Below are positions 9,056 through 17,886 of a DNA stretch of 64,000 nucleotides, piece after piece. How positions within the stretch are numbered: the first letter of the stretch is position 1; every line of letters starts with the position of its first letter. The DNA lies in the NCBI GenBank assembly GCA_947501625.1, contig CANMWN010000003.1, positions 333,437 through 397,436 of the forward strand, read 5' to 3'. Position numbers and translations under genes: made by a program. The DNA comes from an uncultured Flavobacteriaceae bacterium. GTDB taxonomy: Bacteria; Bacteroidota; Bacteroidia; Flavobacteriales; Flavobacteriaceae. The notes below the pieces were generated by a model. That model worked only from the letters and a program-made list of their open reading frames with translations, was not told the origin of the DNA and made no database searches.

Positions 9056-10735
9056 ATGCAAACTTTAGATTGGATAGTTTTATCAATTACTTTGTTGTTT
9101 ATTGTCGCTTTTGGGATATATAAAACACGTGGGAGTAAGAATGTTGATGAGTATATAAAAGGTGGTAGCGAAAGTAAATGGTGGACAATTGGATTGTCGG
9201 TAATGGCAACACAAGCCAGTGCGATAACTTTTTTATCTGCGCCTGGACAAGCGTTTAATGACGGAATGGGATTTGTGCAATTTTATTTCGGATTGCCAAT
9301 TGCAATGGTGATTATTTGCTTAGTTTTTATTCCTATTTATCACAAATTAAAAGTTTATACAGCTTATGAATATTTGGAAGGAAGGTTCGATTTAAAAACG
9401 CGAACGCTTGCTGCAATCTTGTTTTTAATTCAACGTGGTTTAGCAGCTGGAATTACCATTTTTGCGCCAGCAATTATTCTCTCGGCAGTTTTGGGATGGG
9501 ATTTAATTCAATTAAATATTATCATTGGAGTTTTAGTGATTTTATATACCGTTTCTGGTGGTACAAAGGCTGTAAACGTAACACAGAAGCAACAAATGGG
9601 AATTATATTTTTAGGAATGTCAGTAGCATTTTATATGATAATGCAACAATTACCTCAAGATATTACTTTCTCAAAAGCACTTGATATTGCAGGAACTAAT
9701 GGAAAAATGAAAGTTTTAGATTTCTCTTTTGATTTGAATAATAGATATACAGTTTGGACTGGATTTTTAGGCGGAACATTCTTGATGCTTTCTTATTTTG
9801 GTACCGATCAAAGTCAGGTACAACGTTATTTGACAGGGAAAACAGTACGTCAAAGTCAAATGGGATTGATTTTTAATGGTTTGTTGAAAATCCCAATGCA
9901 ATTCTTTATTTTGTTAGTAGGAGTAATGGTGTTTGTGTTTTATCAATTCAACGCTTCACCTTTGCATTTTAATCCGAAAGCAAAAGAAGCGGTTATAAAT
10001 TCTGAATATGCTGCTGAATATCAACAGTTAGAAACTCAACATCAACAAATTGAAAAGGATAAACTTGCTTTGTTGTTAGATGAAAGTGATTTTGATAAAA
10101 CTGCTCAATTACAAGCATTAGAAAATAAAGATAGAGAGGTAAGAGCGAAAGCAAAAACAATCATTTCAAAAGCAGATTCTGGAGTGGAGGTAAATGATAA
10201 AGATTATGTCTTTTTGCATTTTATTTTGAATAACCTTCCAAGAGGATTGATTGGCTTGCTTCTGGCGGTTATATTGTCTGCGGCTATGTCTTCAACAGCC
10301 TCTGAATTAAATGCTTTGGCGTCTACCACAACGATGGATTTATATCGTAGAAATGTAGGTGAAGAAAAGTCTGAATTGCATTATGTAAAAGCATCAAAGT
10401 TGTTTACGTTGGGTTGGGGAATTTTAGCAATTTTAGTGGCGTGTGTTGCTAATTTGTTTGATAATTTAATTCAATTGGTAAATATCATAGGTTCTATATT
10501 TTATGGTAATGTGTTAGGAATTTTCTTATTGGCGTTTTTTATTAAATTTGTTAGAGGTAATGCAGTATTTACTGCTGCTGTAATTACGCAAGCAATAATC
10601 ATTACTGTATGGTATTTGGATTGGTTGCCTTATTTATGGTTGAATTTGTTAGGATGTGCTATTGTAATGACGTTGGCAATAATTTTTCAATCATTTTCAA
10701 AAAAAGAATTGGAATTAAATGAAAATTATAATTAG
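9056..10735 (+). CDS. Sodium:solute symporter (SSS/SLC5 family) with a soluble insertion
   Basis: A 559-residue inner-membrane transporter of the sodium:solute symporter family. Early landmarks include GSESKWWTIGLSVMATQASAITFLSAPGQAF, the unwound TM1-like region, and FLGGTFLMLSYFGTDQSQVQRYLTGK. An unusual feature is a charged insertion of about 85 residues (around 315-395), rich in Gln, Glu and Lys and predicted helical or coiled-coil, between two membrane segments. It is followed by the normal LPRGLIGLLLAVILSAAMSS block. The substrate is not evident. Co-transcription with a PIG-L deacetylase suggests a sugar-like or deacetylated compound. Its 3' end overlaps the next gene by 17 bases. Confidence 0.9.
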   Translation: MQTLDWIVLSITLLFIVAFGIYKTRGSKNVDEYIKGGSESKWWTIGLSVMATQASAITFLSAPGQAFNDGMGFVQFYFGLPIAMVIICLVFIPIYHKLKVYTAYEYLEGRFDLKTRTLAAILFLIQRGLAAGITIFAPAIILSAVLGWDLIQLNIIIGVLVILYTVSGGTKAVNVTQKQQMGIIFLGMSVAFYMIMQQLPQDITFSKALDIAGTNGKMKVLDFSFDLNNRYTVWTGFLGGTFLMLSYFGTDQSQVQRYLTGKTVRQSQMGLIFNGLLKIPMQFFILLVGVMVFVFYQFNASPLHFNPKAKEAVINSEYAAEYQQLETQHQQIEKDKLALLLDESDFDKTAQLQALENKDREVRAKAKTIISKADSGVEVNDKDYVFLHFILNNLPRGLIGLLLAVILSAAMSSTASELNALASTTTMDLYRRNVGEEKSELHYVKASKLFTLGWGILAILVACVANLFDNLIQLVNIIGSIFYGNVLGIFLLAFFIKFVRGNAVFTAAVITQAIIITVWYLDWLPYLWLNLLGCAIVMTLAIIFQSFSKKELELNENYN

Positions 10736-11180
10736 AGAGGCTCATATTGATGATTTGGAAACCTTGTTAAGGTTTGAACAAGGTGTTATTGAGTATGAAC
10801 GTCAGTTTGATCCAACATTGAAACTGAAAAACACTCAATATTATGATATCCCATTCATGATTGAGTCTTCTCATATCCAATTATTGGTTGCCGAAATAAA
10901 TGGAGAATTAGTGGGTTCAGGCTATGCGCGAATTGAAGATGCAAAGCCTTATTTGCAGCACAATTTGTATGCGTATCTTGGATTTATGTATGTTTCAGAA
11001 AAACACAGAGGTAAAGGTGTAAACAAATTAATTTTTGAAGAACTTAAGGATTGGATTCTTTCTCGCGGAATTCATGAAGTCCGATTGGATGTATATAATC
11101 AAAATGAATCAGCAATAAAAGCCTATGAAAAAGTGGGTTTTAAAAGGCATTTAGATAATATGCGTATGAGTTTAAAATAA
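10719..11180 (+). CDS. GNAT-family N-acetyltransferase
   Basis: A 153-residue GNAT acetyltransferase. The acetyl-CoA binding motif A is seen in YLGFMYVSEKHRGKGVNKLIFEEL (Q/R-x-x-G-x-G/A pattern as HRGKGV). The C-terminal DVYNQNESAIKAYEKVGFKRH block is typical of the small-molecule and peptide acetylating branch. It overlaps the symporter gene by 17 bases, so translation is likely coupled and it belongs to the deacetylase-symporter unit. An acetyltransferase beside a deacetylase could mean that the imported compound is re-acetylated, but this is speculative. A strong terminator follows at once. Confidence 0.88.
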   Translation: MKIIIREAHIDDLETLLRFEQGVIEYERQFDPTLKLKNTQYYDIPFMIESSHIQLLVAEINGELVGSGYARIEDAKPYLQHNLYAYLGFMYVSEKHRGKGVNKLIFEELKDWILSRGIHEVRLDVYNQNESAIKAYEKVGFKRHLDNMRMSLK

Positions 11181-11182
11181 AA

Positions 11183-11209
11183 AAATCCGTAAGTAACACT
11201 TACGGATTT
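11183..11209. terminator. Bidirectional rho-independent terminator
   Basis: A perfect 12-base inverted repeat (AAATCCGTAAGT / ACTTACGGATTT) with a three-base loop. It lies between the convergent acetyltransferase and DUF2911 genes, with A- and T-rich flanks, so it can serve both strands. Confidence 0.85.
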
Positions 11210-11231
11210 CTAGTAAAAGAATTAATAATAC

Positions 11232-11726
11232 TTATTGAATTCTCATAGTAAACGATTTATCGGCCCAAGAAAATAAAATTCCTTTATCAGTAATTTTATA
11301 TAATAATTCTTCTTGTGACTTTTCATTGTTTTGTACTTTACTTTCTAGTCTTAAAGCATCTCTAGATTCGCTGTAAGAGTATGCTCCCCAACCATCGTTT
11401 TTGGTATTGAAAATCAATTCCCAACCTTTATTGGTGTTTGGAATAATAAAAAAACCATATTTGCCTGCAGCCAATTTTTGACCATTCACTTTTACATCTT
11501 TGTCAAATGCAATTGTGGTGTTCTTGTTTGCGCCAGCACGCCATACTTCTCCGTAAGGAACTAATTCTGGATTGCCATAAATAGTTCTTTCTTTGACTCT
11601 TGGTGAACTGTACTCAACGGTAATTTTTGTTCCGTTGATAGTTCCTTCTGCTTTTTCAGCCGGACTTTTTTGTCCGTAACTGATAAAACTAATTAATGTA
11701 AATAGTACTAAAATTTTTGTTTTCAT
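11232..11726 (-). CDS. DUF2911 secreted protein (short paralogue)
   Basis: A 164-residue exported protein (signal MKTKILVLFTLISFISYGQ) consisting of one DUF2911 domain. The family signature is clear: SPAEKAEGTINGTKITVEYSSPRVKERTIYG, then VPYGEVWRAGANKNTTIAFDKDV and AGKYGFFIIPN. The family has no established function. It is found mainly in Bacteroidota and is always exported. The neighbouring upstream gene encodes a longer paralogue 25 bases away, so the pair probably arose by duplication and is transcribed together. Confidence 0.85.
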   Translation of the reverse strand: MKTKILVLFTLISFISYGQKSPAEKAEGTINGTKITVEYSSPRVKERTIYGNPELVPYGEVWRAGANKNTTIAFDKDVKVNGQKLAAGKYGFFIIPNTNKGWELIFNTKNDGWGAYSYSESRDALRLESKVQNNEKSQEELLYKITDKGILFSWADKSFTMRIQ

Positions 11727-11751
11727 GTGGGTTGAATTTTTAGTTAATATT

Positions 11752-12597
11752 TTATTTCATCCATTCTGCAATAGATTCTTTATTCATTTTTACATAATCA
11801 GCATTTCCTGCTTTTGTAGCCAATTCAAGAGATCTTTTTGCAGCTTCAATCGCTCCTTTTTTGTCACCAAGTTTAGCATAGATTAATGATTGTAATCTTA
11901 TGTGCCAAAATGCTGGTTTTTCTCTCAATGCTACTGCAGTATCAATCCATCCTCTGGCTTTATTTAAGTCTTTTTCAGCATCATAATAATATTTTGCTGC
12001 ATTGAAATAATCATTTACTGATGGTCCTGCCATTGTTTTTTCAATACTTGCCGATGCTAATTTGTCCGTAGGAACAGTAAAAGGTGTTCCAACATATGTT
12101 TTTTCCCAAATAAATTCTAGCATTCCTCCATCATTATTTAATCCGTTAATGTCCATTGAGAATGACTCAACATTAAATGGTACTTCGTGAACTTCAGCAG
12201 TTACTTTAGCGGCAACTTTTTTATCATCCCATTCTCTTGGAGTTCCCCAATTATTAGAATCAGTATAAAAATAGATGTCCCAAGTTTCTTTGTTTGGAGT
12301 CACGTAAACAGCATATGTTCCTGCTTTTAAAGTATTTTCTCCAAACATTACATCGTCACTAAAAGTGATTTTGGTGTTAGCATTGGCTCCAGTACGCCAC
12401 ATTTTACCAAAAGGTACTAAATCTCCAAAAATGGTTCTTCCTTTTACTCCTGGACGCGAATATTCGATAGTAACGTCAGTTAAACCAACTTTTTGTTCCA
12501 GTTTTGCTGCCGGACTTGGCTGCGGAGTTTCTACTTGTGCGTTTATTGTGTGTGTTAATCCTACAAAAAGAATTAAGGCTATTAATTTTTTAATCAT
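11752..12597 (-). CDS. DUF2911 secreted protein with C-terminal helical repeats
   Basis: A 281-residue exported protein (signal ending in THTINAQ). Residues 30-170 form a DUF2911 domain with the signature SPAAKLEQKVGLTDVTIEYSRPGVKGRTIFG and MWRTGANANTKITF. The last 90 residues look like one or two TPR-like helical hairpins (DYFNAAKYYYDAEKDLNKARGWIDTA and DKKGAIEAAKRSLELATKAG). The function of DUF2911 is unknown; the helical tail suggests protein contacts in the periplasm. A promoter-like pair lies directly upstream (12623-12650). It shares an operon with the shorter paralogue. Confidence 0.87.
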   Translation of the reverse strand: MIKKLIALILFVGLTHTINAQVETPQPSPAAKLEQKVGLTDVTIEYSRPGVKGRTIFGDLVPFGKMWRTGANANTKITFSDDVMFGENTLKAGTYAVYVTPNKETWDIYFYTDSNNWGTPREWDDKKVAAKVTAEVHEVPFNVESFSMDINGLNNDGGMLEFIWEKTYVGTPFTVPTDKLASASIEKTMAGPSVNDYFNAAKYYYDAEKDLNKARGWIDTAVALREKPAFWHIRLQSLIYAKLGDKKGAIEAAKRSLELATKAGNADYVKMNKESIAEWMK

Positions 12598-12622
12598 GAT
12601 ATTTTAGTTTTAAGTGAAGAAA

Positions 12623-12650
12623 CAAATATAATGATTTTGTTTTTGACAAA
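12623..12650 (-). promoter_or_regulatory. Possible Bacteroidota promoter for the DUF2911 pair
   Basis: On the minus strand a -7 octamer TATATTTG (12623-12630) is preceded by TTTG (12647-12650) with a 16-base spacer. The -7 match is exact to TAnnTTTG, but the spacer is slightly shorter than the usual 17-23. It ends 25 bases before the start codon. Confidence 0.4.
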
Positions 12651-12666
12651 TGTTAAAGTTTGAATT

Positions 12667-14316
12667 TTATGTATACTTTCTCTTCTGAAAATAATTAAAT
12701 AACAAGCCAAAAATTGTTAATAGAAGGAGTGGCAATACAATGTTTACGATTTGATAAAAACTCCGAGCTTCATAAGCTTTTTCTCGATCCAACATTTTTA
12801 AATCAATAGTTTTAGAACGTATATCCAATAAACCATCATCATCCAATAAATAATTGACAGTATTTAATAAAAAATCTTTATTGCCAAATTGCTGCCCAGT
12901 CCATTTATCAACACCCAACTTTTCTGGCTTTCCTCTGGTTACTTGGTTGGCAATAATATCTCCATCGGCAATGACAACCATTTTATTTTCGTCAGAAATG
13001 TCTTTATTATCGTTAATTTTAAATGGCTTTACACGATTTTGATAGGCCGATTTAAAACTTCCTTCTAATAAAACACCTAACGGAATATTCTTTTTGTTAA
13101 ATTGTTCTTTTTTAACTTGTTGGCGAATTGAATTTAAGCTAATTATTGATGGTGTTCCGGTGATTTTTGACAGCTGTGAACTCTGCAATAAAACGGTTTT
13201 CTTAATATCGTTTTTAAGTAAATCTATTGAATTGGTAAACTTTAAATTTACGGGCTCTATATGTTTATTTATGGGATGATTATTTCTCGATACACTTACT
13301 GGATAAAAACTCCAAGGAAATTGATTGTATTGTGTTTGATTTCCAATATTTCCTGTTGCTAAGGGGATATTAGAACTATAAATATCTTGCACAAGGTTTA
13401 GGTTAATTCTTACACCATAACTAAAAAGTTGGTCTGTTAAATTTATATCTCTTGGAAAAGCTAATGATTCTCCTGTTTGATATAAACTATCTAATTCTGC
13501 ATGAACTTGATCAATCATCCAAAGAACTTTTCCACCGTTCATAATGAATTGATCTAAGGTGTATTTTTCTTTTTCAGTAAACTTTTCAGTAGGCTTAGCA
13601 ATAATGGTTAAATCAAATTCATTTAACTTTTCTAAAGTTTTTATCGGACTTTTAGCAACAGAATCCAAAGTAAAAGGCGCTAAACGATAATACTCTCCAA
13701 GTTTTCTTAAAAAATCAGCAATATAAATATCATCCAACTCTCCATTTCCCCTAAGTACAGCAATTTTTTTAGTTTTTTTAGAAATTACTTTATGTATTGC
13801 ATTGGTAAATCCATATTCTAAATTTTGAATGGAGTTTTGTAATTGTTCGTCTTGACTTTGAGCGTTGGTATCTTTCAATAATGATACGTTTTCTAATTTT
13901 TTTCCTTTTTGAACTGTTGCCCAAGGAAAAATAATAATTTCTGATACTTTTCCATTCTCTTGAACCGATAATTGACTTGGTTGTAACCCTTGTGCTATTA
14001 ATTCTTGAGTATCAATGTCTAAAGGATTTATAAATCGGAATTTAATATTTTTATTTACCGATTTTAATTCTTCCAATAGTTGCCTAGTCTCAATTTGTAA
14101 TCTTTTAAATTCGGAAGGAAAATCTCCCTGTAAATATACTTTCACTAAAATTGGCTGTTCAACTTTTCCAAGTATATCTAGTGTTGGTTTCGAAAGTGTA
14201 TAGCGCTTATCTTGTGTTAAATCAAAACGCGTATAGAACTTGCTTGAAACAAAGTTTAAAACTATCAGACCAACGATTAGTAATACTATTTTTGATATGT
14301 TTGATTTCTTACTCAC
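12667..14316 (-). CDS. gldG: Gliding-motility ABC transporter accessory protein GldG
   Basis: GldG, the auxiliary component of the GldA-GldF-GldG ABC system needed for flavobacterial gliding. An N-terminal membrane segment (ISKIVLLIVGLIVLNFVSSKF) is followed by YTRFDLTQDKRYTLSKPT, characteristic of GldG and related ABC-type auxiliary proteins. A large extracytoplasmic region follows, then a C-terminal membrane helix (YQIVNIVLPLLLLTIFGLLFNYF) and a basic tail. I chose a GTG start at 14316 (VSKKSNIS), giving an 8-base overlap with gldF. The ATG at 14391 would extend 83 bases into gldF and add a spurious hydrophobic leader. The ATPase gene gldA is not in this window. Confidence 0.9.
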   Translation of the reverse strand: MSKKSNISKIVLLIVGLIVLNFVSSKFYTRFDLTQDKRYTLSKPTLDILGKVEQPILVKVYLQGDFPSEFKRLQIETRQLLEELKSVNKNIKFRFINPLDIDTQELIAQGLQPSQLSVQENGKVSEIIIFPWATVQKGKKLENVSLLKDTNAQSQDEQLQNSIQNLEYGFTNAIHKVISKKTKKIAVLRGNGELDDIYIADFLRKLGEYYRLAPFTLDSVAKSPIKTLEKLNEFDLTIIAKPTEKFTEKEKYTLDQFIMNGGKVLWMIDQVHAELDSLYQTGESLAFPRDINLTDQLFSYGVRINLNLVQDIYSSNIPLATGNIGNQTQYNQFPWSFYPVSVSRNNHPINKHIEPVNLKFTNSIDLLKNDIKKTVLLQSSQLSKITGTPSIISLNSIRQQVKKEQFNKKNIPLGVLLEGSFKSAYQNRVKPFKINDNKDISDENKMVVIADGDIIANQVTRGKPEKLGVDKWTGQQFGNKDFLLNTVNYLLDDDGLLDIRSKTIDLKMLDREKAYEARSFYQIVNIVLPLLLLTIFGLLFNYFQKRKYT

Positions 14317-15028
14317 GCTCCAATCTAAGTTTAGTGAATAGTAAAAAAGCACTAATAATACTAAAGAAATATACAACATCTCTTGTGTCAATAACTCCTC
14401 GACTTATACTTTTATAGTGCTCATTAATTCCAAATTGCTGAATTGAGTAAGCAGAATTCCCAAAAAGAGAAGAGGTTGCTTCAAAACCATAGAATAGAAA
14501 AAAGGATAAGCAAACTGAGATAATAAATGCCACAATTTGATTGGTTGAAAATGTTGATGAAAATAATCCGATAGCAGTATAAGTAGCTGCTAAAAGAAGC
14601 AAACCAATATAAGAACCAAGCATACTACCTACATCAAAGTTTCCCTCAGGATTTCCAAGTTTGTAAACACTATAAACATACATAAGTGTAGGTATAAGTG
14701 CCAAAATAATTAAGATAAATGACGCTAAATATTTGCCAAAAATAATTTGCCAATCACTTATTGGCTTGGTTTTTAAAATTTCAATGGTACCACTATTATA
14801 TTCGTCAGAAAAAGTACGCATTGTTATTGCTGGAATCAAAAAAATAAAAATCCAAGGAGCAAGGAAAAAGAAACTATTTAAATCTGCAAAACCAGCATTC
14901 AAAATATTGAAGTCTCCATTAAAAACCCAAAGAAATAAACCATTGGCAATTAAAAATACTGCAATCACCAAATAACCAACTGGTGTTGAAAAAAATGAAT
15001 TTATTTCTTTTTTTAATATTGCTAGCAT
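14309..15028 (-). CDS. gldF: Gliding-motility ABC transporter permease GldF
   Basis: A 239-residue ABC-2 type permease with six membrane segments and the family opening MLAILKKEINSFFSTPVGYLVIAVFL, followed by TMRTFSDEYNSGTIEILKTKPISDWQIIFGKYLA. It pairs with GldG (8-base overlap) and is known to work with the GldA ATPase in Flavobacterium gliding. It begins four bases after the stop of the small monooxygenase-fold gene, so it is probably transcribed from the promoter before the SAM hydrolase gene. Gliding itself also needs many other gld and spr genes that are not seen here. Confidence 0.93.
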   Translation of the reverse strand: MLAILKKEINSFFSTPVGYLVIAVFLIANGLFLWVFNGDFNILNAGFADLNSFFFLAPWIFIFLIPAITMRTFSDEYNSGTIEILKTKPISDWQIIFGKYLASFILIILALIPTLMYVYSVYKLGNPEGNFDVGSMLGSYIGLLLLAATYTAIGLFSSTFSTNQIVAFIISVCLSFFLFYGFEATSSLFGNSAYSIQQFGINEHYKSISRGVIDTRDVVYFFSIISAFLLFTKLRLERE

Positions 15029-15032
15029 TCGT

Positions 15033-15326
15033 TTAACTTTTATGTAATCTGTTTACACTCCAAGCCTCAGGCTTGTCATTGAAAAGAATTTTGGTGCTAC
15101 TCCATACTTTTTTAAAATAATCAGAGTTTCGATAGTTGTTTAAATCTTCTTCAGAATCCCAATAACTATATGTAAAAAATACATTTTTATGTTCCTTATC
15201 ATTATACAATTCTAATAAACGACACCCTTCAAAATTTCGTATTTTATCTTTTGATTTTTCAAACACTTCTTTGAATGCTGAAATATGCTCAGGATGAAAA
15301 CTTAACTTTACAATTCTTATCAACAT
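15033..15326 (-). CDS. Antibiotic-biosynthesis-monooxygenase-fold (ABM) protein
   Basis: A 97-residue dimeric alpha-beta barrel protein of the ABM superfamily, recognised from LIRIVKLSFHPEHISAFKEVFEKSKDKIRNFEGCRLLELYND and the later FTYSYWDSEEDLNNYRNSDYF. Members include quinol monooxygenases, heme-degrading enzymes and many untested proteins, so no reaction is assigned. Its ATG overlaps the SAM hydrolase stop codon by one base, and gldF follows four bases later, placing it inside one operon. Confidence 0.8.
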   Translation of the reverse strand: MLIRIVKLSFHPEHISAFKEVFEKSKDKIRNFEGCRLLELYNDKEHKNVFFTYSYWDSEEDLNNYRNSDYFKKVWSSTKILFNDKPEAWSVNRLHKS

Positions 15327-16156
15327 TATGAGAAAGTTATAGTTAATTGATCACGATATTTTAAACCTAATAAACTAGAAGCGCCTCCAACGGTTTGCAT
15401 ATTACTGCGATAAATGGCAATTTCTATAAATCCAGCCGAATTAAAAATAGATAATTTATTTCCATCATAATGCCTTTCTTCAGGTGGTATAGAAAAGTCT
15501 ACAATATCACTATATTTTTCATAAATTTTATTGAATGAATAGCGTCCTGCTAACATTTCGAACGAACGACCTTTACCAACTTGATTGAATAACTTTTTAT
15601 TAATATTGGTAATAATATTACCATAATTATCAATATAAATTACACTTCCAGTAATTTTATTATTATCTGATGAAATAACAGGATGAATATCAGTAATCTT
15701 TTTAAAATCAGCAATTTCTTTTCCTATTACATCCAATAAACCACCACGTTTAATATGGCAAGCAACTTTTACAAAAACATCTAAAACAGGGAAACTACTC
15801 TCAATTCTGTCATGAATATTGATTTCTACAATTTTCTCAGGTTTGAATTCTGATGCTATCATAGAGATAACTCCATTGTTTGGACAAACGAAATAATGAT
15901 TGTCCAATTTAAGTGCAATATGGTTTGTTTCTTCATTTATTTCCGAATCTACACCAATAATATGTACACTTCCTTCTGGAAAACTTTTATAAGCGTTTTT
16001 GAGCACATAAGCAGTTTCAGCAATGTTAAAAGGACTTATATCATGTGAAATATCAACAATAGTAGCCTCAGGAAGTTCAGAATAAATTGCACCCTTAATT
16101 GTGCCAACAAAGTGGTCTTTGAGTCCAAAATCGGTAGTTAAAGTTATTAAAGACAT
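15326..16156 (-). CDS. S-adenosyl-L-methionine hydrolase (SAM hydroxide adenosyltransferase, DUF62)
   Basis: A 276-residue protein of the DUF62 family, related to fluorinase and chlorinase but using water or hydroxide to split S-adenosylmethionine into adenosine and methionine. The start LITLTTDFGLKDHFVGTIKGAIYS, with its conserved aspartate for ribose binding, and TIVDISHDISPFNIAETAYVLKNAY are diagnostic. GSVHIIGVDSE and FVCPNNGVIS follow. It is the first gene of an operon with an ABM protein, gldF and gldG. A strong promoter-like pair sits at 16192-16222. Why SAM cleavage is coupled to gliding genes is unclear; the same neighbourhood may simply be conserved. Confidence 0.9.
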   Translation of the reverse strand: MSLITLTTDFGLKDHFVGTIKGAIYSELPEATIVDISHDISPFNIAETAYVLKNAYKSFPEGSVHIIGVDSEINEETNHIALKLDNHYFVCPNNGVISMIASEFKPEKIVEINIHDRIESSFPVLDVFVKVACHIKRGGLLDVIGKEIADFKKITDIHPVISSDNNKITGSVIYIDNYGNIITNINKKLFNQVGKGRSFEMLAGRYSFNKIYEKYSDIVDFSIPPEERHYDGNKLSIFNSAGFIEIAIYRSNMQTVGGASSLLGLKYRDQLTITFS

Positions 16157-16191
16157 TTGTTAATTACTTCCTAAAATTATTGGTTTTCATA

Positions 16192-16222
16192 CAAAAATAA
16201 ATGTATAAATTTGTTATGCAAA
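16192..16222 (-). promoter_or_regulatory. Bacteroidota-type promoter for the SAM hydrolase-gldFG unit
   Basis: On the minus strand TTTG (16219-16222), a 19-base spacer and TATTTTTG (16192-16199) match the Bacteroidota -33/-7 consensus exactly. The start codon lies 35 bases downstream. No comparable pair was found for the divergent phoH gene in this 142-base gap. Confidence 0.7.
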
Positions 16223-16298
16223 TCTAATCAATATTCATTTAAAATTGATTTGTTTTTGCAAGCTATTTTTTACTTAATTAAATTAAAAATATAATCAT

Positions 16299-17246
16299 TT
16301 GAACGAACGATTAATAGAACTCACAGATATCAATCCAAATGAATTGTTTGGTGCACGAAATAGTAACGTAGCAATTTTAAAGAAGTTGTATCCAAAATTA
16401 AAAATTGTCGCTAGAGGGAATAAATTGAAAGCTTTTGGTGAGCCAGATATTTTAGACGAATTTGAAAAGAAAGTTCAACAATTAATAAACTATTTTAATA
16501 AGTATAATAAACTAGATGAAAATAGTATTGAACGCATTATTCTTTCTAATGAAACTACAAAAAAAGCATCTAAATCTACCGAAGGTGTTTTAGTACATGG
16601 TGTAAGTGGTAAATTAATTAAGCCTCAAAGCCCAAACCAACAGAAAATGGTAGATGCAATGGAGAAGAATGATATGTTGTTTGCCGTAGGGCCAGCAGGT
16701 ACTGGGAAAACATATACAGCAGTTGCATTGGCAGTGAAAGCTTTGAAGGAGAAAGAAGTAAAGCGAATTATTTTAACACGTCCAGCTGTAGAATCTGGTG
16801 AGAAATTAGGTTTTTTACCAGGCGATTTAAAAGAAAAATTAGATCCTTACATGCAGCCATTATATGATGCATTGCGCGATATGATTCCGTTTGAACGATT
16901 AGATTCATATATAGAAAAAGGTGTTATTCAAATTGCGCCTTTGGCTTTTATGAGAGGTAGAACATTGGATAACGCTTTTGTTATTTTAGATGAAGGTCAA
17001 AACACTACGCATAGCCAAATGAAAATGTTTTTGACAAGAATGGGTAAAAATGCCAAATTTATAGTCACAGGAGATCCTGGTCAAATAGATTTGCCACCAC
17101 GACAAATATCAGGTTTAAAAGAAGCCTTATTGGCGTTGAAAAATATTGATGGAATTGCAATGGTTCATTTAAATGAAAAAGATGTGGTGCGTCATCGATT
17201 GGTAACACACATAATTAAAGCATTTAAAAGTTTAGAGACAGAATAA
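16299..17246 (+). CDS. phoH: PhoH family ATPase
   Basis: A 315-residue PhoH-like ATPase, related to the N-terminal part of superfamily 1 helicases and often linked to RNA metabolism. Walker A is GPAGTGKT at residues 131-138, and Walker B is seen in FVILDEGQNTTHSQMKMFLTRMG. The GDPGQIDLP block is also typical. The start is TTG at 16299, giving NERLIELTDINPNELFGARN, which matches the family's usual beginning; no ATG fits. It is followed after two bases by a membrane protein gene, so the two are co-transcribed. Its cellular role in Bacteroidota is not established. Confidence 0.93.
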   Translation: MNERLIELTDINPNELFGARNSNVAILKKLYPKLKIVARGNKLKAFGEPDILDEFEKKVQQLINYFNKYNKLDENSIERIILSNETTKKASKSTEGVLVHGVSGKLIKPQSPNQQKMVDAMEKNDMLFAVGPAGTGKTYTAVALAVKALKEKEVKRIILTRPAVESGEKLGFLPGDLKEKLDPYMQPLYDALRDMIPFERLDSYIEKGVIQIAPLAFMRGRTLDNAFVILDEGQNTTHSQMKMFLTRMGKNAKFIVTGDPGQIDLPPRQISGLKEALLALKNIDGIAMVHLNEKDVVRHRLVTHIIKAFKSLETE

Positions 17247-17248
17247 AT

Positions 17249-17860
17249 ATGTTTGATAAAGAATTAAGTCTTCAAGAGTATTTTTATATTGGCTATTTGT
17301 TTTTAATAGTTTTGGGTATTGTGAGTGATGCGATTTTTTATGCTGTGTTGGATGTTTCGTATTTAAACTATATAACTATTTTAGATGCGCTAATTTCTCC
17401 AATAAGTTTACTTTCTAATAATTGGATGATGTCTTTGATTTTGTTAGCATTGTTTATCTTGATGTATTTTCATATCACAAGGTTCTCACCATGGCTTTAT
17501 TTGAAATTGAGAGATAAAAGATGGTACCAAAAAGTCACTAATATTGAGAAGGCTGATAAGCGTTATAAAGCACTCAAGGAAAAGAAAAATATTGTTTTTG
17601 GAATGATGTTGCTTTTCTTTTTTCTTTTTGTATCTATGAGAACAGGAATGGCAATAGGAACAAAGAACAAATTGTCAACCAAAGAAATTAAACCGAATTA
17701 CACTTTAGTTTTTAAGGATGATTCTAAATTGGATGTTAGAAAAATAGGTCAAAACAGCGCTTATTATTTTTATGTGGTTCCAGGAGAAAAGTTAGTGACA
17801 GTTACTCCAATTTTAGATAATTTGAAACAAATAAAACGGATTAAAAAACTTGACGAGTAA
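17249..17860 (+). CDS. Unknown membrane protein
   Basis: A 203-residue protein with three hydrophobic segments (about residues 12-35, 58-75 and 115-135). A basic cytoplasmic-type loop (LKLRDKRWYQKVTNIEKADKRYKALKEKKN) lies between the second and third. A C-terminal soluble domain of about 70 residues follows, beta-rich in appearance (YTLVFKDDSKLDVRKIGQNSAYYFYV). It lies between phoH and purC with a 2-base gap upstream and 26 bases downstream. I do not recognise the family. Genuine coding is supported by gene spacing and membrane pattern. Confidence 0.65.
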   Translation: MFDKELSLQEYFYIGYLFLIVLGIVSDAIFYAVLDVSYLNYITILDALISPISLLSNNWMMSLILLALFILMYFHITRFSPWLYLKLRDKRWYQKVTNIEKADKRYKALKEKKNIVFGMMLLFFFLFVSMRTGMAIGTKNKLSTKEIKPNYTLVFKDDSKLDVRKIGQNSAYYFYVVPGEKLVTVTPILDNLKQIKRIKKLDE

Positions 17861-17886
17861 ATAATAGTCAGTAATAAAACATTGCA

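Noticed and set aside
14317..14391. Longer gldG beginning at the ATG at 14391
   Set aside because: It would overlap gldF by 83 bases and add a second hydrophobic leader. The GTG at 14316 gives the usual GldG start region.
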